Both the position numbers and the translations under genes were made by a program. A stretch of 64,000 nucleotides of DNA, from assembly GCA_029747015.1 (NCBI GenBank), contig JAKOGI010000325.1:354501-418500 (forward strand). The letters run 5' to 3'. Below are positions 24,387 through 33,637 of this stretch, in pieces; positions within the stretch are counted from its first letter, which is position 1; each line of letters starts with the position of its first letter. This stretch comes from Carnegiea gigantea. Lineage: Eukaryota > Streptophyta > Magnoliopsida > Caryophyllales > Cactaceae. Below the pieces are notes generated by a model, which had not been told where the DNA came from, ran no database searches, and worked only from the letters and a program-made list of their open reading frames with translations.

Positions 24387-26330
24387 CTAAGAGCTCGAGC
24401 CCCCCAAGCGAGACTCAATCCTAACAATGGCATCCTTAGTTTGCTTAACTTCCTCCTTCGTTCGAGTAAGCTCTGCTCTTGTGGCATTGAGTAGGTCTTC
24501 TGATTTTTACAATAGACTCATAATCTGGGCATACATGGAGGGGGTGTAAGCTATGGGTGTGGAGGGTGAGGATTGAGTAAACGGTCCCACTCTCTCGTAG
24601 TATGCTTGGGTTTGATTCCTAAGTCCATATACCAAACCTTTGCTGTTGACACCTCCAGCAGCTTGAAGAAAAAGTGCATCATCATTAACTTCGACCCTTG
24701 AATGTGAAGCATTAAGCTTCAAACGTTGATGCTCATCCTACAATGAAGAAAACTCAACAAGCAAGCATTAAGTTTCATAGTGCAATACCTTGTAAAAGCT
24801 ATAAAAGGAGATGATGAAAAAGCCACCAAGGATGATGTCAATAAAGAGGAAGGCACCAACTTTAAGTTATCAAAGTCAATTTGTGTTAGTTAGGGATCGA
24901 TAAGCCCATAGACGAGCAAGAAGAAATAGAATGATATGGGCAAGAACATAAAGAAAGAAGACATGGACCTAGCATGGAGTACCTAAACAAGCAAGCATAA
25001 GAGAAGTAGAAACGGACAGAGTTTCCCCTAAACAACCAAACCTTTACTAAAGACATGTTGATGCTCTGGGATATATTCTTTCTTAAATTCTGGGGCGAAA
25101 TGGACAGAGTTTTCCCTAAAAATTGACCATTTCCCAGGCTTTAAGCCCTACATTAAATCCCCTGCATTGAATAGAAGCAAAAAAAATAACCAAATTATGC
25201 TCAACGGCTATATACCGGAGACCACAACTCTATAGGCCACACGCCCGGAGTAAACCATTCAATGAAGCTCAATAGCGGAACGGAAACAAAGAGTACAACT
25301 CAAGAAAGATTTTTGAAATAATAACTTTCACTTTTACTGAACATAGGATGCCAACATTTATAAAATGTGTCGCTTTTTGAATGTATAGGAAGTCCAATTG
25401 ACTTGGTGCTTACCCAAATAGATTTTGCCCTCTTGTCGCAGAATACTTTCTCATTTCCTTTTTTTCTACTATGAATTTGCTCAAAGAGTTTAGCTGCTTT
25501 AGGTATTTTGTTATCCCTTATTACCTTGAGAAAACAAAAAATGAAGTTAGAATAATGCAATTGGTGTCTTTCAAAAAGTGAAGATGCCACAACAGCGATA
25601 TTACCATTTTCCTTGCAGTTTGTTCCGCTGAAATAGACCCTACAATGTGAACAGTTCCTGCTTTAGGACCAGTGCGCTTGTTAATTGAGTTTTGTCTTGA
25701 CCTCTTCTTGAAATCCTCAGTTTCTCTGAAAGCTTTCAACCTGCTTCTAAGTGGAGTTGGAAGCCAAGGGATGATCTCGTCTTCCGGCCTTGTCATTGCC
25801 TTTGATACCATGTCCTTAAGGCATTCACCGGCCCTTTTTACCTAGTCATTATAAACTCTGTCATTCAACTCCTCAGCCCAACAATAACGCGTCTGCACGA
25901 AATGAATGGTTACACGCAATATGAGATGCTATTTAGCAACATAAAATTGACAAACAAGCATGCTTGGAAGTGTGAATTTATTACCTGAAAAGCTCTCCAC
26001 CACCATCGCTCATGCTCCTCTAGAGCATTCCTCCAACAAGTACATGGCTCCAAATAATGAGCCTTCAAGTCCATGGTAATGGAGTTGGATACTTTATAGT
26101 AACCAAACCTTTCACAATTTCAAATGAAGGATGATGAGATGGAGCACAACAGTTTACTATAAGAACATACACATACGAAGTAATTATAGGAAACTTGGAA
26201 ATAGAACAATTTTACATACCACTAAATGGTATCCGGTGACAGTGGGATCCTCGTGCCCTGTTGGTTTGAGTCATTCGTGGCCCCACCTGTAGCTCCATCT
26301 CATTGCTCACGTGTGGGAGGCATCTAAGTT
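24387..26330 (-). pseudogene. Second CACTA gene, Ptta/En/Spm plant transposase (Transposase_24-like), broken
   Basis: CACTA elements often carry this second protein downstream of the main transposase. Exons inferred from GT/AG junctions and homology: about 26217-26330 (ends near RIPFSGM), about 25986-26110 (NALEEHERWWWRAFQ), 25605-25892, 25414-25524 and 24387-24737. The 25605-25892 exon has FKKRSRQNSINKRTG and GSISAEQTARKM, the family hallmark. The next has KLFEQIHSRKKG and DKRAKSIW. The last has DDALFLQAAGGVNSKGLVYGL and a Lys/Glu-rich, probably coiled-coil, end (ELTRTKEEVKQTKDAIVR). In-frame stops occur near 25843 (after NDRVYND) and near 24507 (after AQIMSLL). The 676-bp intron 24738-25413 contains retrotransposon-leader-like sequence. 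The 5' start is not resolved; the family assignment is firm, exon edges less so. Confidence 0.82.
24990..25290 (-). repeat. Retrotransposon-leader-like fragment inside a CACTA intron
   Basis: The - strand reads phrases such as CGTGTGGCC, GGGCTTAAAGCCTGGG and GGGAAAACTCTGTCCATTT, collinear with 33120-33330 in the host LTR element (CGTGTGGCC, AAGGCTTTAAGCTTGGG, GCGAAACTCTATCCGTTT), in the same orientation. The two are clearly related but well diverged. The phrase GGGGAAACTCTGTCCGTTTC is repeated once more in this fragment near 25012-25031. It may be a captured or older inserted piece of a related element. Confidence 0.75.
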
Positions 26331-26558
26331 TCAAACACTTGGAAGCAAACACATTAGTTAGGAAAAATAATGAACGAGTTAACGTAAACCTCATTTGTGA
26401 AACGAAAGTATAATAACATAATGCACAACTGAAAAAGAGATAATAATCAAGTAGACGATACATGAATACAAAGAGTATAAGTTCATCATACAGTAGCGAA
26501 AGTTGAATATAAGATCTCAAACTAATCTTACAAACATGCACCTACAGCCTATGTCCAA

Positions 26559-29084
26559 TTAATCTTCGTCCTCATTAGCTAGCAATGTTTCAAGCTCTTG
26601 TTCATTTATATTTATGTCATCCTCTTCTTCTTCATCCTCACCATCTTCATCTTCACGTATTCCAAGCTCACTGCCCTTTGGAAGGTCATCAGCTAAGTCA
26701 TCGTTGATGGATATATCTTCGTTTATGTCAAGATGTAATAAAGTGGGTGGGTTGTTATTGTTCTCCTCCTGAAAAGGAGCAATGTCATCCATCTGGGAAT
26801 CGGTCGTGGCCCTTGGCTTCATCTTAAGTACCGCCCACCATTGATTTCTATCATTTTTCATGCTAGGATAAGATGTGAAGCTAACTTGTGTTACTTGATA
26901 TGCAAGAACAAACGAATCATACTTGGGATATTTTTTCGTGTGGTTGACATCCACGAGTTTATAATGTTCATGCATGTTAATGCCATTCACAAAGTCAAAC
27001 CAATCACATTTAAAGAGAATTGTTTTGTACAATTGGCGAGTTCCCAAGTAAGTCAACTCAATGACCTCCTCAAGAATTCCATAGTATTCTACACCATCAA
27101 CCCCTTTGACCAATACCCCGTAGTTCGTTGTTGATTTGTTCTTCCCATAGGAGTACGTGTGAAAATTGTAATTATTAATGTAGAAATGATCCCAACCACG
27201 TACATCTTTCCTAGGTTCCATGGCGAGGGACCTTATCACATCATTAGAAACATCCCTGGATGTCATTACCTGCAATATTCAGCATATTGATTACATTTAC
27301 ATTTTAGTGCATGTAATATTAGATGTGTCAATTTATTTCATGCTGCTTACATGATCTTTAAGCCATATACGGAATCGCTCTTCAAATTGAGCCCAAACAT
27401 CTTCGACCCTAACTCTAGGATTCTGTCTCACCATCTCTTGCTCAAAAATCCTATGATAAGATAAGGAATTGAACGTGTCAAAAATGATTTCAATTATGAA
27501 TACGATAATGACTTAAACATACAAAGAATGCATACCGCTCATAAGGTTTCAGTATGTCACAGTTTGACAACACATATGTATGAGCAACACGAAATTCCCG
27601 TTCATCCAAATATCGAGTGCTGCCTTCACTTGGGGCATACCCAACATTCATGGAAAATACATCTGGAATGTTTGGATTTGACTCAACTTCATTTTGCCCC
27701 AAATCTCTTGACTTTGTGATAATATTTTTATCAAAGTAATTGGCATAGAAATCTGATATCTCCTCCATAAGGTATGCATTGCAAATGGAGCTTTCAACAC
27801 GGGCTTTGTTACCCACGTAGGAAAATCACTTATTGTCCAAATGACGGTAACCTTCATGGTGAAAATTTTCTTTCGAGCTATATCATAAGTCTTGACTCCA
27901 ACCTCCCACAACAGCAGTTGTTTCAATTAATGGTTGCATGTATATATCTAGATTGCCTTTCGGATTTCTGGGGCCTGGTATGAGGAGACTGATGAACATA
28001 AATTGTTTCTTCATGCACATCCACGGAGGTAGATTGTAAGGTGTGAGAATGACGGGCCAACATGAATAACTTTATCTAAAGTGACCAAATGGAAAAAAAC
28101 CATTAGTACATAACCCTAATCTCACATTACGAGGCTCCAATGCAAATTCACGAAAAGTATTATCAAAATACATCCTTGCCTCCGCATCGCTAGGATGTTC
28201 CATAAAGCCCTAGGTACGTGGGTGTTTATGATGCCAAGTCATATGTTCAGCAACAATTTTGTCACATACAATCTTTGCAATCTAGGACCAATTGGAAAAT
28301 AGATTAACACTTTCTTAGCAATTTTTTTCCCTCTTCCAGTCTCCTTAATATACCTCTCCACACCACAGACCGAGCAGTTTTCCAATTCTTCAGCATCCTT
28401 CCAAAACAGCATGCATCCATTAGGGCATGCATGGATTTTATGATGAGGAAGTTCAAGCCCAGCATGTAATTTCTTAGTTTCATAGAAGTTGGCTGTCATT
28501 TCATTATCATTTGTGCACATGGCTTTCATTAATGACGCAATTCCATCAACTGCTCGATGGGGCAGGTTGAACTCACATTTAAGGCTTGTTAGCCGTGCGA
28601 CAGCTTTCAAGAGAGACATATCAGATCCCTCATACAAGGGCTTCTCAGCGGCTTGCACCGGCTGAATGAATCTTTTTGTGTCTAGGAAAGGCTCCACTTC
28701 CCCATCATTCATCCCTTCATCTGCCATACAGGATGCCATCGGACCATATGCATCGAACACCATATCCCTCATGAGATTTTCTCCGTCGCTTACATTGGAT
28801 GAGCTACCAGGATGTGATACGTCACGAAAAGGTTCCCCATGACAAACCCACTCATAGTAATTGGGCCGAAACCCCTGCTTGTAGAGATGGAGCTTTACGG
28901 TATCTACATCCAAATAAGGCATATTCCAACACTTAGCACATGGACACTTTATCTTAGCAGTTCTGTGATATGTCTCTTGCTCAGTAGCAAAATCAATGAA
29001 CTCCTTAACGTTTTGAATGAAAACCGTGCTCAGATAACCCCTCTCATCATGTCTTTGATGCATCCAATCTCGATTCCCTTCCAT
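26559..29084 (-). pseudogene. TNP2-type CACTA transposase (Transposase_21 family), broken
   Basis: The main CACTA transposase, which would cut and rejoin the element ends. The ATG is at 29084. Residues about 4-85 form the transposase-associated domain (RDWM, CPCAKC, YYEWVCHGEP). From residue ~215 the Transposase_21 region begins (KIHACPNGCMLFWKDAEEL). A frameshift near 28260 ends the frame. Homology continues with stops and a second frameshift through LGLCTNGF, YSCWPVILTPYNLPPWMC, LLIPGPR, GNLDIYMQPLIE and DFPTW. Family members usually have Asp in LCTDGF, a likely catalytic residue; here it is Asn. After DFPTW, near 27810, a large segment is missing and the sequence jumps to the region before DUF4216 (SICNAYLMEEISDFY). 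Plausible introns are 27451-27535 and 27271-27350. The last exon, 26559-27269, holds DUF4216 (YGVLVKG, YYGILEEVIEL, LFKCDWFD) and an acidic tail. Confidence 0.9.
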
Positions 29085-29099
29085 TTCTTACAATGTATG

Positions 29100-29621
29100 T
29101 GTCTGAGAAAAAGTTTCAAGCTCCCTTTAACGTAATGTAATGTGTAGCAATTATTCAAAATTTTCATATACTCAAATCATGAGCAAATAATCCTAGTTAG
29201 GACAACATAACCTGGACTCATTCTAAAGGGTAGGTGGTCCTAAACCCATTCAGGAAACAAAAGTATACAACTGTAAAGCTTACGCTCTTGTATACCCACG
29301 GAAAAATTCGGCAGCATTTCCCTATAGTCCTCCAAGCACAACGTTTCTAGATGATTTTCATTAATGGTCCTCATTAGAAAATTGTACCCAGAGAACAAGG
29401 CTTGAGGAAATGCCAAAGAAACTTTCCAATGCATACACAAGAACTATAGTAACCATACAATAATATACTTTATGATTCCCAAACTGTCCAACAAGGACAA
29501 TTCAAAATTGTAAACATACCAGGCACTCATAATAAGCAATTACCTAAATATAAATAAGTAACTTGTCATTATAAGTTTGATACGTGTACTATTTTGAATG
29601 GGTTTTCTATGTTTACAAATG

Positions 29622-29665
<44 letters not shown>

Positions 29666-30119
29666 ATGTATGTATATATGTGTGTATATATATATGTGTG
29701 TGTGTATATATATATACACACACACACACACACATACTTATACGTATATATATAAGTATGTATATGTGTGTGCGTGTATATTGTTAGAATGCCTTGAATC
29801 TATTTTCTTTAGCCCCCTTTTACAGACCTAGTGCGTGTATATGTAACTAACAGCGTATGTGATGTATGGGTTAGTACGTGATTGTATATTTGAAAATACT
29901 ACATGAATGCACAATGGCCTTGACAGTGCATGTTCTCATAAAATTGCCTTGCACGATTGTTAAGTGGCTCTACAAATGCTCAGTTTCTAGTGGTGACCAA
30001 ACAATTACCTAGTTCAATGTTCTTCCTGGATAATTTGGAAAACTAACTCAGCTTGGGAAAATCAAATATAGAAATGCTCAGCTTGGGAAATAATTAGCTA
30101 GTTCAACGTTGGGAACAGA
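29100..30119 (-). other. Non-coding interval upstream of the CACTA transposase start
   Basis: About 1 kb between the inferred ATG and the GC-richer leader. Apart from the TA/TG microsatellite I see no gene. It may hold a leader intron. Confidence 0.5.
29624..29780. repeat. (TA)n/(TG)n/(CA)n microsatellite with a palindromic core
   Basis: A compound run of TA, TG and CA dinucleotides. The part at about 29696-29734 reads as TG repeats, then TA, then CA repeats, so it is nearly self-complementary and could form a hairpin. Short open frames here are repeat translations. Confidence 0.93.
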
Positions 30120-30720
30120 AGCTATACTCAGGCAAATTTCACAACTTCAGCAAATCGAACAACTTGAGCAAATTGTTAACAGAAAGCAACTTCAGCAAAT
30201 CTAACAACTTACAGTGCAGCTATCCGGACACCGGGAATTGTCGGAGAACTTACTGGAAACTTGCAATGACCGGACAACTCACCGTGCAACGCCTCGAAGC
30301 CTTCCAAATCCGAAAACCAAAACCCAGAATGAGCAGGAAGAAAATTGTTAAGAGAAAGTAACAAACAGATATAAACTCACTGGAGATCTGAAAACCGGCC
30401 TTCTGTAACTGATGTTCTGCCGAAACCCTCACCATTGTCGCCGACAGGGTTCTTGACGAGGAAGAAAAGCGCGGGCTCTGCTACTTCGTTTCGGCTTGAA
30501 TGGGTACCGTCTGCCCGAAAATCGCCAACAGAGAGCTCAAAACAAACACAAACCCCCTGGCGACTTGACAACTGGCACCGGGAGTGGATATTCTGCCGGA
30601 ATCCAAAGCACACGACGCTAGGGTTTTGGAGGAGGAAGCAATCGCGGGGTCTGGAATTTCATTTCGTGGCACTAGGTATTGTCGCGGAAGGGGAGATTGA
30701 GGCTGGGAATTGAAATTTCT
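30120..30720 (-). promoter_or_regulatory. Probable 5' leader/promoter region of the CACTA transposase genes
   Basis: This stretch is richer in G and C than its surroundings and lies between the right subterminal repeats and the transposase start. On the - strand it has CCTCCAAAACCCTAGCG and further on GAACCCTGTCGGCG, like plant 5' leaders, and several ATTTGCTGAAGTTG-type repeats near 30138-30205. Overlapping open frames on both strands have no recognised domain. It could be a leader with introns or a captured host fragment; the sequence alone does not decide. Confidence 0.4.
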
Positions 30721-30884
30721 TTTAGAAACGAAAATCTGATGCGAAAATTATCATTTGGTTTCCATTAGAAATGCGATTTGCCTTTAGTTTCAATTGTGCA
30801 TTTCTATTAGATACGAAATGGTTTTCATTTCTAGATTTCGTTTCTAAACTGAAGATAGAAACGAATGCTGAATTTCATATCTAA
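30718..30884. repeat. Right subterminal repeat region
   Basis: Fewer and more diverged copies of the same motif than on the left (TTAGATACGAAA, TAGAAACGAAA, ATTTCGTTTCTA) over about 170 bases. Unequal subterminal regions at the two ends are usual for CACTA elements. Confidence 0.88.
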
Positions 30885-30916
30885 TTTCGTATCTAAAGAG
30901 GCGCGTTTTTGTAGTG
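30885..30916 (-). repeat. CACTA terminal inverted repeat, right
   Basis: On the - strand it starts CACTACAAAAACGCGC, then CTCTTTAGATACGAAA, matching the left end with a small offset. It marks the 5' end relative to the transposase genes. Confidence 0.95.
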
Positions 30917-33621
30917 AGTATCAAGTTTTGAAGATGAGACGAGCGAACAATTTCAAGAATTACTATAAAAGGGCATTCTTACAAATGATAAACTATAGTT
31001 GCATAGTTTAGATGTGATATCTAAACCCCAAATCATCCCTGAAAAAGACTTCTATTGTTGGCAGTTAATCCCATAAAGCATTTGTTCAAGGTATAGGGCA
31101 CTTATTTTGATAGTGATCTTGTGCAACTCTCTGTACACAGTACACAACCATAAGATTCTGTCTTTCTTCTTCGTATAAACCTGAGGTTTCCCATGGTTAA
31201 ATAAATCCTTTACAACTCATCCACTGAATCTTTAATTCTTTGAACTCTGTTGGGGGTCATATGATAGGGGTGTTGAAAATGGATTGAGCACCTTGAACTA
31301 GGTTGATCTAAAAATCAATGTTTCTTGGGGGAAAACAGTCCTAAAAGTCCTTAGATGAAATAGCTCTAAATCCACCAACTGTAAATACGGTATGGATATA
31401 CCCAGTGTGGTTGACAAATCACTAATATTAATGCATTACTAACATGATAATTCAGTTGCTTGCACAATGTAATTGGGGGGATAAATAGGGCTTTTCTTCC
31501 CTTGGCTCGTAGAAATGCACGTTTAGCCAATCCTCATTTCTCAAGCTAACCTTAAGATCCTTACCAGTTATCTTAGTCCTGTAAGTACACAGTCAGTTCA
31601 CCCCCATAATGATACCACATCTGCCAATCAAACTGAATTGAATGTCCTGTGAATATGGTTCCAGTAATACTACTAAAGGCATGTGTATAAAAGATAAACA
31701 TTCAACTACCTACTGATCTCAGTAAATTGAAATAACAGGGGGTAATCTAAAATGTAAAGAGATATAACCACAACATAAACTCTTACAAAGATATTTCTTT
31801 ATTGATTAGAAAGGACCGACATGTAAGCTGAATGAATGAAATGACGAAGAATCGTGATGAAAGAGGCGAGGCATGGAAATGACCTGCATATACAAGACAT
31901 GCAGTTTATTCATAATGGTCATGATAGTAAAGTAAATGATCGATGTTATGAAGTTGAGAGGGAGCATTAAGTAATAAAGGTGGAGAAATGTAACAGGTTA
32001 CCAAAGCAGTTTTTGAAAAGTCATACGGCATCCGTATGTGAGTAAAATGATGAAGATAAGGGTCAGCACTATCGGAAGGAAAATTTTATTCATCTGGTGT
32101 TTGAAAGGACAATTCGTCAAGATGAAGGAGTCAATCTTATGACTGAACATGATGACATCCATCAATAATACATTTTGTAGTAAATAGAAGTCTTGGGTAG
32201 GCATATAAACTTCAGAACTGTTGGCAGATGGAAATAGCACAAATCGTTGTTTATCATTAACAAGATAAGCTATACTAGTAAAGAAAGGATTACCAAAATA
32301 ACTTGAGTAATGACATGCAGTCACTACTATAGAGTAGACGTTACGATGCTATATAAACACGAACAATATGGATACATTTAATTACTGAAAGAGCACTCAA
32401 TGACTGGGTTTGAAGCAACCAAAGGCTTTGCACGCAATAAATAAATAGTGCCCAAATAGAGGCAAGGAGTTCAAGTAGGTGGCAGTAAAAATATGAACAT
32501 CGTGATGGCTGAGCTATAAGTAGAATGAGTCAAATATGCTTAGAAAGAACTGCAAATCACACAGTAATGTACACCGAGGGTCATTATAGGTTCCATTATG
32601 GAAATAGAGAATTAAATAACTGTGATTGCTAGGGTTTTAATCACCTGTAAGAACGATTGCTCAGATGTGTTTAAAGAACTTCGCACAGACGACACATGAA
32701 ATTTTCCATAAAACACTCAATTACAACTCAAGAGAGCATTAGCAGCAAAGAAATGATGCCTCTGAACAATTCAAGGTAACTAGGGCAGAAATGAGTCAAT
32801 GACAAAAAGTAATGGGAGCATTGTTAATGTGAGGTCTTAGTGTCAAGACTAGATAATTCCTATACATGGTAGCTTAATCTTACTTATCCACCCATATAAT
32901 GCCAAGTAGCACACCATAAGCTACTAATTGTTATCATCATACATAAGCACTCATTATAGTGTTCATCTCATACTGGTTCACCTTAAAGATATTACCCCGT
33001 AAGGCATTTCCTCATCTAGAGGTTTACATCTAACTTGACACTGTATTAATCCCTTAAGAAGTTGCAAATGGCATCTGCACATTGGGTTTCAACCATCACT
33101 ATACCCAAGAGTAGGTATATTAATGCACCTCAATAAAACTCTCAAATTCTAGGGCAAAACGGATAGAGTTTCGCCTAAAAATGAATTAAAACCCAAGCTT
33201 AAAGCCTTACAATAGATACCTAAAATGGAGAGAAATACTTCAATAGATCAACGGCCACACGCCGAAGCTCATAACTTAACGGGTCACACACCCAGAGTGC
33301 ACGATTACAAAAATTTAAACAAATAAGAGAAATGAAACATACAATGCAACTCCCAGATAAATGAGAGCATGCCTCACCAATAAGTGACCCGAATGGTTCC
33401 ACAGTCCACTTTGCTCATGCTTGAATCTCATGATATTAACAATTGATTGAGTCACTCAAATGAAAATGGTTTCTCCATATATGCTCATACATATGAACTT
33501 ATAAGTAATAGCTCATTCAATGGGTCCAACATAACTCATACACACCTTGATAGCTAACTCATAAACACTTGATAGCTAACTCATAAACACTTGATAGCTC
33601 ATAGTGGTCCTTACAACCTTA
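30917..33621 (-). other. Internal region of the LTR element, part between primer-binding site and CACTA insertion
   Basis: About 2.7 kb without a supported gene; the longest open frame, 31998-32324 on the - strand, shows no gag motif. The segment near 33120-33330 is a leader-like sequence that has a relative inside the CACTA transposon at about 24990-25290. A gag gene would be expected on this side of a complete element, and its absence supports a non-autonomous or decayed element. Confidence 0.6.
33546..33604. repeat. 22-bp tandem repeat beside the primer-binding site
   Basis: CTTGATAGCTAACTCATAAA plus two bases is repeated: two full copies and a partial third. It lies in the 5' leader of the LTR element. 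Confidence 0.93.
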
Positions 33622-33633
33622 GCTCTAATACCA
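33622..33633 (-). other. Primer-binding site (initiator Met tRNA)
   Basis: On the - strand the bases read TGGTATTAGAGC, starting four bases inside the LTR. This differs by one base from TGGTATCAGAGC, the usual plant site that pairs with the 3' end of initiator methionine tRNA and starts minus-strand synthesis. Confidence 0.93.
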
Positions 33634-33637
33634 AATT

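Larger units (their letters stand above)
23505..30916 (-). mobile_element. CACTA (En/Spm) DNA transposon, defective
   Basis: A 7412-bp element with terminal inverted repeats CACTACAAAAACGCGC at both ends, dense subterminal repeats, and two adjacent - strand transposase genes. CACTA elements move by cut-and-paste using a TNP2/TNPD-type transposase plus a second protein that binds the subterminal motifs. Both genes are broken here, but the ends look usable in trans. The 3-bp flanks differ (ACA on the left, AGT on the right), so the expected target duplication is not seen; AGTA occurs close to both ends, which may be a decayed trace. It sits entirely inside the internal region of the LTR element. 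Confidence 0.95.

Noticed and set aside
26841..27134. 97-residue + strand frame
   Set aside because: It is the antisense shadow of the DUF4216 exon of the CACTA transposase.
28839..29135. 98-residue + strand frame
   Set aside because: It is the antisense shadow of the transposase-associated domain.
30377..30713. Overlapping open frames on both strands in the CACTA leader
   Set aside because: Neither strand shows a known domain. Higher GC content makes longer chance frames likely, so I listed the region as a leader only.
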